64,000 nt of DNA from Malaya genurostris (Eukaryota > Arthropoda > Insecta > Diptera > Culicidae), in NCBI RefSeq assembly GCF_030247185.1, contig NC_080570.1, positions 163,654,882 to 163,718,881 of the forward strand, read 5' to 3'. The position numbers and the translations under genes were made by a program. The notes under the pieces are model-generated. The model saw only the letters and a list, made by a program, of their open reading frames with translations. It was not told the DNA's origin and searched no databases. Below, piece by piece: positions 30,565-41,380 of this stretch; position 1 is the first letter of the stretch, and every line of letters starts with the position of its first letter.

Positions 30565-31806
30565 AAAGGTGATTTTTTTTGAGGTTAGGATTTTCATGCA
30601 TTAGTATTTGCTCAGATTTTTTGAGGTTATGATTTTCATGCATTATTATTTGCTCAGTATGCTTTGACATTTCATCATGAATAGACTTACTAACGAGCAA
30701 CGCTTGCAAATCATTGAATTTTATTACCAAAATCAGTGTTCGGTTCGAAATGTGTTTCGCGCTTTACGCCCGATTTATGGTCTACATAATCGACCAAGTG
30801 AGCAAACAATTAATGCGATTGTGACCAAGTTTCGCACTCAGTTTACTTTATTGGACATTAAACCAACCACACGAATGCGTACAGTGCGTACAGAAGAGAA
30901 TATTGCGTCTGTTTCTGAGAGTGTTGCTGAAGACCGTGAAATGTCTATTCTTGGTGTAAAACCGTATAAAATACAGCTCCTGCAAGAACTGAAGCCGAAC
31001 GATCTGCCACAACGTTGAATTTTCAGTGAATGGGCCCTAGAAAAGTTGGCAGAAAATCCGCTTTTTTATCGACAAATTTTGTTCAGCGATGAGGCTCATT
31101 TCTGGTTGAATGGCTACGTAAATAAGCAAAATTGCCGCATTTGGAGTGAAGAGCAACCAGAAGCCGTTCAAGAACTGCCCATGCATCCCGAAAAATGCAC
31201 TGTTTGGTGTGGTTTGTACGCTGGTGGAATCATTGGACCGTATTTTTTCAAAGATGCTGTTGGACGCAACGTTACAGTGAATGGCGATCGCTATCGTTCG
31301 ATGCTAACAAACTTTTTGTTGCCAAAAATGGAAGAACTGAATTTGGTTGACATGTGGTTTCAACAAGATGGCGCTACATGCCACACAGCTCGCGATTCTA
31401 TGGCCATTTTGAGGGAAAACTTCGGAGAACAATTCATCTCAAGAAATGGACCGGTAAGTTGGCCACCAAGATCATGCGATTTGACGCCTTTAGACTATTT
31501 TTTGTGGGGCTACGTCAAGTCTAAAGTCTACAGAAATAAGCCAGTAACTATTCCAGCTTTGGAAGACAACATTTCCGAAGAAATTCGGGCTATTCCGGCC
31601 GAAATGCTCGAAAAAGTTGCCCAAAATTGGACTTTCCGAATGGACCACCTAAGACGCAGCCGCGGTCAACATTTAAATGAAATTATCTTCAAAAAGTAAA
31701 TGTCATGTACCAATCTAACGTTTAAAATAAAGAACCGATGAGATTTTGCAAATTTTATGCGTTTTATTGTTTAAAAAAGTTCTCAAGCTCTTAAAAAATC
31801 ACCCTG
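30565..31806 (+). mobile_element. Mariner-type (DD41D) transposon, nearly complete
   Basis: A 1.24-kb element with TA at both ends (30563-30564, 31807-31808) and terminal inverted repeats AAAGGTGATTTTTT on the left and, reverse-complemented, CAGGGTGATTTTTT on the right. It carries one transposase gene. A relative with the same left end starts near 33155 and a further N-terminal scrap lies near 37.2 kb, so the family has been active here. TA duplication and length are standard for Tc1/mariner. Confidence 0.85.
30677..31699 (+). pseudogene. DD41D mariner-type transposase, one in-frame stop
   Basis: The cut-and-paste enzyme of the element. One frame is open from 30677 to 31699 except for a TGA at 31016-31018. 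N-terminal half: helix-turn-helix DNA-binding part (LTNEQRLQIIEFYYQNQ, RPSEQTINAIVTKF) with an apparent loss of some 20 residues near MSILGVKPYKIQ. Catalytic half: FSDEAHFW (first D), WFQQDGATCHTA (second D) and CDLTPLDYFLWG (third D). Between second and third D are 41 residues, so it belongs to the DD41D (rosa-like) group rather than classic DD34D mariner. It ends in QHLNEIIFKK. Inactive as it stands, but little diverged. Confidence 0.85.
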
Positions 31807-31808
31807 TA

Positions 31809-32409
31809 TTTCGTTCATAAAAAAATCGTCTTACACATCCACCAACAGACTCGAGAGAGTCAAATAATTTGCTTAGTTCTTCGCACAATTCACCAACACA
31901 AAAAAAAACGTTTTTGAGTGCATTCTGCCAAGCTAGCCGGAATGTTATATTCCGGAATGTTAGCAGGTTTTTCTAGAAATGCAAATAATTGTGTTGGTAA
32001 GATATTTTTTGCAGCGTTTTGCGTTCAATGAATAACCCAAAGTTACTTCTTGTACATTTTGCTATCGTCTTTTTATATTAGTAATTTACACTCCAAGTTT
32101 CAGTAAATTCCCTTCCATAGACTTTGAATGCGAACAAAAGGTTTATCCGGAAATGCAAAACTATACAAGGAGTGTCACGAATTTCATAATTTTGCTATAA
32201 TTATTTAATTATTCATGAATATCTATGTTGTACCCTTCAAAAGTATCCCCGTCAGACTTTATACACTTGTGGTAACGTTTTTTCCCAATCCTTGAAGCAT
32301 TTTGAAAAAGAAACACGTTTTTTGTGATCTTCCTTCAGTGCCGTTATTCTTTCTTCAACCTTTGGCTACTTTATTTTTGTGAACAAGAAAGGGTTCCAGC
32401 AGACCCTGT
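31809..32409. other. No gene recognised
   Basis: Unremarkable AT-rich DNA between the mariner-type element and repeat X. Confidence 0.35.
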
Positions 32410-32660
32410 CAGCTTGGAGCGATCTCAATCTTCAGTTCAGCAACGCCATCGCACGGCGTCTCATTCAACATGTCATGTCAATTGTATGGGTGCGCAGCCC
32501 TGCTATTTTGGCGCGAACGAATTTGACATTTCTCTCCCCTACTTCTATGTATGAGATTCGATGCGGACTCACCTGAGGGCGACATGCTCGCAAAAAAGGA
32601 TGTTGCCAATTATTTGTTCGGGAAATGTGAGAGCTGGATATCTTGTTAATATGATGTCTT
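32410..32660 (+). repeat. Dispersed repeat X, copy 2
   Basis: Partner of 12785-12988, somewhat longer because of an internal segment (about 32580-32630) missing from copy 1. Confidence 0.6.
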
Positions 32661-32824
32661 TGGTTCCAGGTAGCCGAAAATAATCGAATGGCGCGCATAC
32701 GAGATGTACAAAACTAAGATTTCCAATTTGAACTGCTCTGAGTCAAAGACTTAACGTAAAAATAATAAAAAAATAAAAATAATAAGATTTTCTTCTGACA
32801 TGGTCTACCTATAATATCGCCTAC

Positions 32825-33090
32825 CTGCATACCGGTTGAATGACAGTGTACCGGCTGCAGTGAACACCACTTGTATTGGTGTGAACAGGCTGCTGAATAC
32901 CAACACCAACCAAGTGATACAAAAGCTTACTTCGATTCGTTAGCATTAGAGTTCGTACAGTGACGCAGCGAATAGTGTTTTGTTATTATAAAGCGAACTC
33001 CACAACTGCATTTTATTTCGATACGGCTTTGCAAAGTTGAATGAAGACTGCTGCTAGGTGATATGTAAAGAAATTGAAGGTAAGTAAAAT
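32825..33090 (+). repeat. Promoter-like block Z, copy 1, with splice-donor-like end
   Basis: It resembles 46720-46900: both contain ACACCA/GGTATTGGTG-type palindromic DNA, an AATACCAACACC-like stretch and an A-rich TATA-like box followed by TTACTTCGATTCGTTAG. At 33078-33084 GGTAAGTA is a good 5' splice-site match. Suggests a repeated first exon, perhaps of a retroelement. Confidence 0.35.
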
Positions 33091-33154
33091 CAAAATACAA
33101 TCACAACACCTCGCGAGCAACGCCTTGTTGGAAGGAAAAAGGTGGCCGTTGATA

Positions 33155-33515
33155 AAAGGTGATTTTCTTGTTGGTATCTTTTTGACAACACTGTTTTTGA
33201 CAGGTCCGTAATTTATTCATAAATCGACTTACGAACAAACAAAGCTTGCAAACTATTGAATTTTACTATTAAAGTTGCTTGGTTAAGAGAGTGCATCGCG
33301 CACTACTTCCAACATATGATCAGTTTGGTCGGCCTATTGAGGCAGCTATTCGAAAGCTTGTGACTAAAAGTAAACCCGGTTTACTTTATTGGACATTAAA
33401 CCAAAAGAACTCTGTTACAAGACGGTACCATTTCCCACACGGAACGCGAAACAATGACCAAATTAAGAGCGGTCTTCGGTGAACAGTTTATCTCCACCTA
33501 TACGCAGAGAAATGG
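33155..33515 (+). pseudogene. DD41D-type element, copy 2, left part
   Basis: The left end (TAAAAGGTGATTTTC) and the start of the transposase are recognisable with many changes (ACGAACAAACAAAGCTTGCA; frame VHRALLPTYDQFGRP), followed by an internal deletion that jumps to FGEQFIS and QRNG. It is then interrupted at about 33516; the matching C-terminus lies 3.2 kb away at 36745. Confidence 0.7.
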
Positions 33516-34019
33516 AGCATGTTTAAAATAACAAAACAGTTGATAGATTTTTAAATTTGATTTATGTGTATTTCAAGCTAGAATATGATTGTTTTGACCC
33601 AATTCTCCCTTCAACATCAACAACGATCTCTGTTTGATTTGAATCAAAATTTTGGCCTAACCAAACGAAAAAAATATTTGTTTATGCTTTTGTATTTTGT
33701 AGCAATAAACTAACTATTTATTATGTATCAACCAAAGTTGATTTGATATTATCGAAATGTCCACGTTGATTCAATTCTGATATATTTTTATGTCAAGAAA
33801 AAATAGATTTAATTTATCAAAGACCATATTTGTTAGCTGATACAACTAAGTTTACTGTTTAAATGAACCGTAACAGTTTTATTTCTTATAAATTAGAGCG
33901 ATTTCTTTTCGCGTGAATAAATCACAGCATTTTTCGTGCGGCGGAAAAGTTTGTACGCGTTTTCTAAGTAAAATTTCATCTGCTTGTTTCAACCATAAAA
34001 AACCTGTTTTAATCCACCT

Positions 34020-35058
34020 AGTGGTGTAATGATGCCTTTCTCATAACAATCAAACTATCATATAGTATAATACTGTGGTATTCTTCAAAATTATTTTTCT
34101 TCGATTCTTAAAAGAATAATCGAAATAGATTTGTTAGACCGTCTACTGATAAAAACTATCAATTGGAAAAGATTTGAGGTCGATTTAGAAAACTTTTTAC
34201 GGTTTCTCGCTCTTTTCAGTGATGGTATAAAATTTTTAACACACTTTACCCTATATTTCCGGATCCGGATGAAATTCAGGAATTACGTATGGGACCACAG
34301 GACCTTTCATTTGAACTTAAGTTTGTGAAAATCGGTCGCGCCATCTATGAGAAAATTTAGAACACATATTTTCATTTTTTTGCACATTTTACCCCATAAA
34401 GTTAGTGCAAAAAACGTTACATACACAAATACGCACATACACACACACGCAAACACACACACAGACATTTTGCGTACTCGACGAACTGAGTCGAATGGTA
34501 TATGACACTCGGCCCTCCGGGCCTCGGTTCAAACGTTCAAACGGTTTTCACAGTGATTGCATAACCTTTCTATATGAGAAAGGCGAAAAAAAAAATTTTC
34601 TTCGATTCTTAAAAGAATAACCGAAATCGGTTTGTTTGACCGTCTACTGATAAAAACCATTAAATTGGAAAAGATTTGAGGTCGATTTAGAAAATTTTGT
34701 AAGGTTTTTCCCCATTTTCAGTGATGGTGTACATTTTTTAACACACTTTACCCTATATTTCCGTATCCGGAAGTCGGATCCGCATGAAATTCAGGAATAA
34801 CGCATGGGACCACAGGACCTTTTATTTGAATCTAAGTTTGTGAAAATCGGTCGCGCCATCTATGAGAAAAGTTAAAACACATATTTTCTTTTTTTTGCAC
34901 ATTTTACCCCATAACTCTCGAACCGGAAGTCGGATCTAAATAATATTCAGGAATTTTGTATGGGACCTCAAGACGTTTCATTTGAATCTAAGTTTGTGAA
35001 AATCGGATCAGCCATCTCTGAGAAAAGTTAGTGCAAAAAAACGTTACATACACACATA

Positions 35059-35133
<75 letters not shown>

Positions 35134-35270
35134 ACACACACAGACATTTTGCGTACTCGACGAACTGAGTCGAATGGTATATGACACTCGGCCCTCCGGG
35201 CCTCGGTTCAAAAGTCGGTTTTCACAGTGATTGCATAACCTTTCTATATGAGAAAGGCAAAAATAATAAA
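34020..35270 (+). repeat. Dispersed repeat with CA microsatellite, two tandem units
   Basis: Two units about 500-600 bp long start near 34095 and 34597 with TCTTCGATTCTTAAAAGAAT and end with a GACACTCGGCCCTCCGGGCC stretch and a terminal hairpin ACCTTTCTATATGAGAAAGG. The second unit repeats an inner segment of about 170 bp (34760 and 34915) and has the expanded CA run. Non-coding; class unknown. Confidence 0.7.
35064..35142. repeat. (CA)n microsatellite
   Basis: About 79 bp of nearly pure CA/TG, responsible for a Cys/Val open frame on the minus strand that is not a gene. The shorter equivalent in the first unit is at 34428-34466. Confidence 0.95.
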
Positions 35271-35727
35271 ATAAAATAAAATATGAAGAAAAAACTTGGT
35301 TCAATTGATCTATGATCTTATTTGTGTAATGATACAACTAAATTTACTATTTAAATGGATCATATTAGTTTTATTTTTCAAATAAACCAGAGCAATTTTT
35401 TTCTCGCGCGCATAAACCAAAGCATTCTTTCGTTTCCTAGGAGGTTTTCAACAGTTCAAGTGTACGTATTGATAATTAAGAATGTTTTAGAAATTTGTGT
35501 ATCATTACATAACACATTTTCTTTACATAAATTATTTGATGCAGGATCTTTATTATGGCCGGACTGATGGAGCATCGAACCGAATTGTGGTATGTGAATC
35601 GATCATCTATTAACGGCAATGACGAAACGTCAAAATTGTAAATAATTGTTTTTTTTCAGGAATTTTAAAACGAATACAAATATAAATACAAGTAGTATTA
35701 AAAACTACCTTGTAAATTATTAGTTTG

Positions 35728-36130
35728 AAAGAAATCATTTTATTCTTAAAACAAACAAAAATGTATGATTTCAATAAACAAAAGCGTTAGTTGAAATAGC
35801 TAAATTTAAGGTAATTTATTTCAACTAAAATGTTTGTGAATTTAAAGCGCAACAATTCTTAACTTTAACTAAAGCTCGTTCATTCATAACATATTTTTCA
35901 AATTGAATTCACTGTGAAATTGTTTATCAAGAAATTGACAGGAACGCACAAGAAAAATATTTGTTATTTTTATCAAAATGTCGCTCGAAACAAACTAACC
36001 CACTGAGTAAAATTGATTATCATGTTTAGTAGTTTCAAGCAACAACGTTTTCTAAATCAAACCAGATTTTCTTTTGGTCACTATTTTACACAAAAAAAAA
36101 TAGTTGCGGGAAACCCAAATTCGGTTATAT
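35728..36130 (+). repeat. About 400-bp duplicate, left copy
   Basis: Starts TTGAAAGAAATCATTTT and includes GAAATTGACAGGAACGC; matches 36362-36720 with many substitutions. Confidence 0.65.
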
Positions 36131-36361
36131 TTACAATTTTAGAGATGCAGGATCTCTATCTTGACCGGACTGATGGAGCACCGAATCGTTGGATGCTACA
36201 AAAAATAAACAAATAAACTGGATTTGATTGTGGCATAGGAATAAATCGATCATCTAGCGACATAACGGTTAAATGTAGCAAAAATTCAATTCAAAAAATG
36301 ATTTTCAGAAATTTGAAAATTTTTAAATTAAAATAAAAATGGTATCAAAATCTATCTTGTG

Positions 36362-36720
36362 TTTGAAAGAAATCATTTTGTTCTTAGAAACAAACAAATA
36401 ACTAGGCACAAGGAAACTTATTTCAACTAAAAGGTTTGCGAATTTTAAGCGGAACAATTATCAACTTCATCTAAAGTTCGTTGAAGCAAAACAAATTTTT
36501 CAAATTGAATTTCCTGTGAAATTGTTTGTCAAGAAATTGACAGGAACGCTCAAGTAACATATTTGTTACTTTTATCAAAATGTCGTTTGAAACAAACTAA
36601 CCCGCTGAGAAAAATTAATTGTCTTATTTTGTAGTTTCTAGAATCAATATTTGCTATATCAAACCAGATTTTCTATTGTCACTATTTCAATAAAAAAATT
36701 CGTTGTGTGAAACCCGAAAT
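36362..36720 (+). repeat. About 400-bp duplicate, right copy
   Basis: Partner of 35728-36130; steps between matching motifs are about 600-630 bp. Confidence 0.65.
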
Positions 36721-36744
36721 AAGCTATTTTTACAATTTTTTTTT

Positions 36745-36984
36745 CCTGCGTGTAGATCGTGTGATTTATCGCCTTTTGGCTATTTCTTGTGGGGCCATTT
36801 TAAGGTTTACGTCTACAAGGTTAAACCAGCAACGATTGACGCACTGGAAGCCAATATTGAAGCATTTATTCGTGAAATACCGGCCAATATTTTTGAGAGA
36901 GTGTGCCAAAATTGGACCTTACGCATGGGCCATCTAAAGCGGAGCCGCGGCCAACATTTGCATGAAGGCATTTTCAAACGTTAA
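36745..36984 (+). pseudogene. DD41D transposase C-terminus (copy 2, right part)
   Basis: Reads CRSCDLSPFGYFLWGHF, where the third catalytic D is replaced by G, and ends SRGQHLHEGIFKR, as in the copy at 30.7 kb. Together with 33155-33515 it is one inactivated element; a degenerate right end (TTTACCCTTTATA) follows near 37047-37059. Confidence 0.75.
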
Positions 36985-37179
36985 ATTTTATTGATCGTTC
37001 TTTCGATTCCAATGAAGATTTCATCAATTTTCTCAGATTTTTTTGTGTTTACCCTTTATAAAGTGAGCCCCAAAACTGCTAAAAACTTTGCAATTCGCTG
37101 ACATTTTATTACGAAAAAGGAAACCGCAGATAGTTTGTTTCAATAGCAAAACGTGTCGCACCGAATTGTTCAAGTAATA

Positions 37180-37470
37180 AGGGTTTTTTTTAGGAGGTTT
37201 GTTTTTGCAATAGGGATTACTCTATTGTCTGAAAGTTGTTATGACAGTTTAAAGTGACGCCTCTATTCAGTTTTGTTTGGCAAATCCTCATGAACAGGTT
37301 GTCCTCAGAACAACGCTTCAAAATTTATTTTCAAAATCAGTGTTCGATTAAAACTAACCAATATTCAACGTGTCATTACTGAAATACGCCGTCAAATTCA
37401 GGTGGTCGAAAATTGAACCTCCAGAATTACTTTTGTGAGAGACAGTCATGGCAGACATATTTCCGAAATC
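37180..37470 (+). pseudogene. DD41D-type element, copy 3, N-terminal scrap
   Basis: After a GGGTTTTTTTTAGGAGG end-like stretch, a frame at 37291 reads MNRLSSEQRF and NQCSI, matching the start of the 30677 transposase; the rest is deleted or frameshifted. Confidence 0.6.
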
Positions 37471-37591
37471 ATATTTAAACATTAAATACCAAGAAATTAT
37501 CTACTAGATAAAAAAATTGGCTATTTAATAATTTAGCATGTGTTTAATTTAAATTTCAAATCAGCAAGCTCCTAAAAGAACACTCTTTATA

Positions 37592-38083
37592 ATGCAGTTG
37601 CTGATGGAAGCGGAGAAAAGGAAACTAATTTTGAGCACCCACACAGACAATCCAACGTGGACTGGCTCGAAAATTGCAAAATCGCTGAAGTTAGCTAAAT
37701 CTACCGTGTGCGGTGTTCTCAAACGCTTCCGTGAGCAGAAAACTGTTGTTCGGAAGGATCACAGCAAGCGTCGCAGTGGAACATACGATCGACACCTGCA
37801 TCGTAAGGTACTGAAGACAATAAGGGCAAACCCAGGACTCTCGGATGGTGACATTGCCAAAAAATACAATTCAAACAAAAGCACCGTCCGAAGGATCCGT
37901 CTACGTGAAGGTTTTTGTTCCGATCGCGGCCAGTTCAAGATCAAGTTACCAAAACTAGAAAAACGGAAACGAGTGGCCAAATTTCAAGAGTGTGAGAACG
38001 AGGAGGAAGTTAAGCATAAACAACATCAAAACGAACGGGTGAGAAACTGCAAACAATTTCAAATTTCATCATATTGGATTTAA
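37592..38083 (+). pseudogene. Tc1-like transposase, DNA-binding half only
   Basis: A 163-codon frame with two helix-turn-helix units typical of Tc1-like transposases: WTGSKIAKSLKLAKSTVCGV then LKRF, and GLSDGDIAKKYNSNKSTVRR then IRLREGF. The catalytic domain is absent: after about residue 130 the sequence becomes unrelated and Lys/Gln/Glu-rich. The frame is otherwise free of stops. A mosquito DD37E-type fragment at 62780-62995 could be from the same wider group. Could encode a DNA-binding remnant, but nothing shows expression or selection. Confidence 0.7.
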
Positions 38084-38140
38084 CGCTTTCCTATCTCAAA
38101 TTATAGTATACTCCACCGACGACGACGAAATAGATTTCTA

Positions 38141-38394
38141 ATGTCGTTTTCGCTTGATGCCAAACCTAACCCAGTTTTCACCCTAACTGCTGTCAAACCG
38201 TTTGTTTGAAGCTAGTTTCGAACCTAGTTTTAACGTTGTTGAACTGAAAATCGAGTCAGTTTCGAACCTGGTTGTTATATCAGGTTTGCTCAAACCCCCG
38301 TTGCTAAGTGCGAAATCAACACAGTTTCGTGAGAAGTGTTTGTTTGATGAAACTACCCTGGGTCAGTTTCAGTTTTCTCAAGCGAAAACGACAT
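38141..38394. mobile_element. MITE with 17-bp TIR (ATGTCGTTTTCGCTTGA)
   Basis: Perfect inverted repeats at 38141-38157 and 38378-38394. The 254-bp interior holds echoes of GTTTCGAACCTRGTT. No ORF. Target duplication unclear (AT-rich flanks). A related, smaller element at 43623-44024 has GCGTTTTCG-type ends. Confidence 0.8.
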
Positions 38395-38535
38395 AATATA
38401 GGTCGCGTGCGGGAACATGATGCCAGCTTGCTGTGATTTCTTTCCAATTCTATTTCATTTTTTTCGAAGAGAAAATGCCATGTTTTGGATATGTAATATT
38501 ATCACTACGGAATATTACTGTAACTATAACCTATA

Positions 38536-38688
38536 ATTAGAGTGACGACTTCTCATCCGTAATGTTGGCAACAATTCATAACATTCCATTAGCTTTGCAT
38601 TGAATTGACAGGTCGTTTGCTCGTTTGGCACTGGTAGCTGTCATTCCAAACAAACAGCTGTCGTCACTCGGATTATAGTCACTCTAAT
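38536..38688. mobile_element. 153-bp MITE with ATTAGAGTGAC ends
   Basis: Inverted repeats ATTAGAGTGAC at 38536-38546 and 38678-38688, inside the satellite remnant. The right end repeats a GAGTGACGAC-like motif. Preceded by TATA; the target duplication is uncertain. Confidence 0.7.
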
Positions 38689-38743
38689 TTTTGTGTTTAA
38701 AGATGGAACATTTCCAGCTTTCGATATATTACAATATACATTA

Positions 38744-39011
38744 TAAGAGCAAATTCAGCAGCTGCAAGATTCACATGGGTGGTCTATAATGTAAATGAAA
38801 CTGAAACAAACGTATCCCCAGCAATCCGTTTTAGTTTTATTTATTCGACCAGTTCTACTGTCAAATTTAAAACTGGTATACATTGCCGTTCTATTTTTTG
38901 TATATTTGAAACACGAATAAAACACTGCTGGGGCTGCCAGTTTTTCTTGTTATATAATCCAGATTTAAATTTTAAAACTGACATAAATTATGCATCTAGA
39001 ACTAGAACACT
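38744..39011 (-). mobile_element. Dispersed element Y, copy 2 (inverted)
   Basis: Inverted partner of 15376-15635, inserted in the satellite remnant between the C box and the second constant element. Confidence 0.65.
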
Positions 39012-39700
39012 CCTGAATATGCCCTAAATTTATGAAATTAAAGTATACAAAAGTCGTCATAATATGACCAAAGGTCGCATTAGTGCCTGTGTCGTGTAGG
39101 TTTTTCTAAAGTTCTGGTTGATTTGTTTTCAACACAGCACTCCCAATCTAATCACTGAAGTTTCTCTATATATTTCTATTTGCAATTAGTATACCAGTAA
39201 AAATTAATTTGTTGATATTTTCAAAACTAGGTCGTTTTAGAATATTTGAGTAATTTGTATATAACCAATTACTGTGATATGGAAAAATTCTTGAAGTTTG
39301 TTTTTTGCCAAACTAACCATTAGAGTTTCGAAGAAATTCTATAGTATATCCTTGTATGAGTCAAATTATATTGAACCGTGATATTATCACTACGGAATAT
39401 TATTTTTTATGTATACCGGAGAAAATTCTCTGCTAGTCGTCATCATATGACCAAAGGTCGTATGAGTGTGTATAAAAAACCAATAACTGTTTTTGCCTCT
39501 TTAAAGCAATTTCTATTTAAACATGCACAAGAGAAATGAAAGACATACGACTTACAATTTGCAAATTGAATGAATAAGAATACATAAAAAGTCGTCATCA
39601 TATGACCAAAGGTCGCATGAGTGTAAATATTATCACTGTAAGTTCTTCTTAAGTCCTATTTCTATTATTTTTAAGACCAACAAACCAAGGACTTAAATAA

Positions 39701-41380
39701 CCTCCTTTTGAGCAGTAAGTATTTCATAAGAAGAGTTCACCAACTCTAAGATTTTCCATTTATTAAACAACTGAGAACATTTTGGACAACTCCAATAGTC
39801 TTGTTCTCCCGGTTAATGCTCGAGTTGCACGCATGGTTGGTGAAACCAACGAACGCACTCCTCGGAACACGCCATTGAATCTATATTATCTGGTTCGTCA
39901 CAAAGTCGACAGTGACCCTTCATATGTTTTATATACTATAGAGGTTTTCATTCTACTTGCTGATTTTGTCCTAAGGATCCAACCGTCCGTTGGAGAATTC
40001 GTTACCGACCGTCGGTCGCACTTCTGAGCTTCGTTTCCTCTTGGTGTACTGGCTCGTTAAAGCTTGTAGACGTCGCAGGAGTTGACGTCTAATGCAGTAT
40101 TCAATTATTATCTATGTTGCATCATAGAATGATGATGTTGATTGACCTTTCTCATTGATTATGCGTAGACTAAATTCTTGAAAATTAAATGATTTGATTA
40201 GAATTATTCTAGCTACTGCTTTCACTTACAATCGATTCCATAATTACCTTACTTCTTCAAGCTTCAATAAATCTGGTCTCAAACACAGTTCGGAGTGATT
40301 TTTTGGCTTTCCTCATTCAAATTATTCTTTCAATGAATCGAAAAGTTCATCTGAATGAGTCTGAGAGATTGTTTTACGCAATCGAAAACAAAAATACACA
40401 ATGACTTACAATTTGCAAATTAAAATCCAACTACAGGAACATTCGATGGCAATGAGTTCTTTATCTTTCAATTCACTAACATTTTATGTTAAGCAAGACA
40501 CGTCTGGATCGTATCAGCTGTACAAATTAGAAGAACTTATTTTTTTGGTTCCATTGAATTCTCCCAGCAGTGTTGCGCGCAGCGCTCAAGAGTTGCTGAA
40601 TGCACTCTAACGTGTAACTATCGATAATTTACTTAATTTCGATACACAATAGATCGGTTGAAATCAAGCTACTTAGAATAAATCAAATTTAAATTCAGAG
40701 TAAGGCAATACATGATGATTCACGTATATTTAATAATGACCACAACTATTGATAGCTTCTCGAGGGTAGCTTTCTGTTCTATCTATGAGTAATTGGTACT
40801 GTTCCTTCCGATTTCTGGTTTGTACTGAAAAATGTAAAAGCTCTTATTTGCAGATGCGACCTTCTAGTAAATCCTTCCATGATATCAGGTTTTACCACAC
40901 ACGTTTGTATCCTTACAAGTAAGATAATTTAAAGGAAAGAAATCTAAGAAAAATAAGTGTGGATAATAAAGTGAAGAATGACAAAAGTGCTACGATTGTA
41001 TTATAGTTTTGGAATATCACAAAATGGTCCCTTCTTTTCAGGGTGTTGTATTTTATTCGAATACGAGTTTCAGTTCAAAAAAAAAATTAGAAAACTAAAC
41101 TCTTCGAGTAATAAAAACTGTGTCATATTCATTAACAATCGAACCGCATAGCCTTAAAAACAGTCGGAATCAAGATACTTGTTGAGTGTAAATCTTGTAA
41201 AACTACTGTATTCCGTTTTGAACGCTGCGCAAATACGATTGCTGTCGCGCATCTTTCAACGCACAACCTTTTTAACTTAGCCAATTATAAAAACACACCA
41301 CTGAAATGGTTTCTATTTCGATTTCCAACCATTCTATAACTTTTGTAATGAAAATAAAAAAAATGGTAATATGACGATGA
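39701..41380. other. No gene recognised
   Basis: An 81-codon plus frame (39782-40027) lacks any domain. CAATAAATCTGGTCTCAAAC at 40265 could be the end of a solo LTR, not provable here. Confidence 0.3.

Larger units (their letters stand above)
33516..36744. mobile_element. 3.2-kb composite insertion splitting DD41D copy 2
   Basis: It separates the two halves of a transposase pseudogene. Inside are an outer repeat (33838-33960 and 35330-35440, similar), a two-unit CA-microsatellite repeat (34020-35270), and a diverged duplication (35728-36130 and 36362-36720). No coding capacity recognised. Ends and target duplication could not be defined, so several successive insertions are likely. Confidence 0.5.
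38410..39700 (-). repeat. Decayed satellite unit, inverted (A-B-C on the minus strand)
   Basis: Read on the minus strand, all landmarks of one A-B-C unit follow in order: A box (about 39592-39622), B box (39435-39465), constant element (39379-39400), monomer pieces, C box (39053-39080), second constant element (38493-38518), and the unit start (38423-38473). Two mobile elements (38536-38688, 38744-39011) have inserted. Spacer DNA has diverged strongly while the boxes remain nearly intact. Confidence 0.85.

Noticed and set aside
35044..35337. Cys/Val-rich minus-strand frame
   Set aside because: Translation of a CA/TG dinucleotide run.
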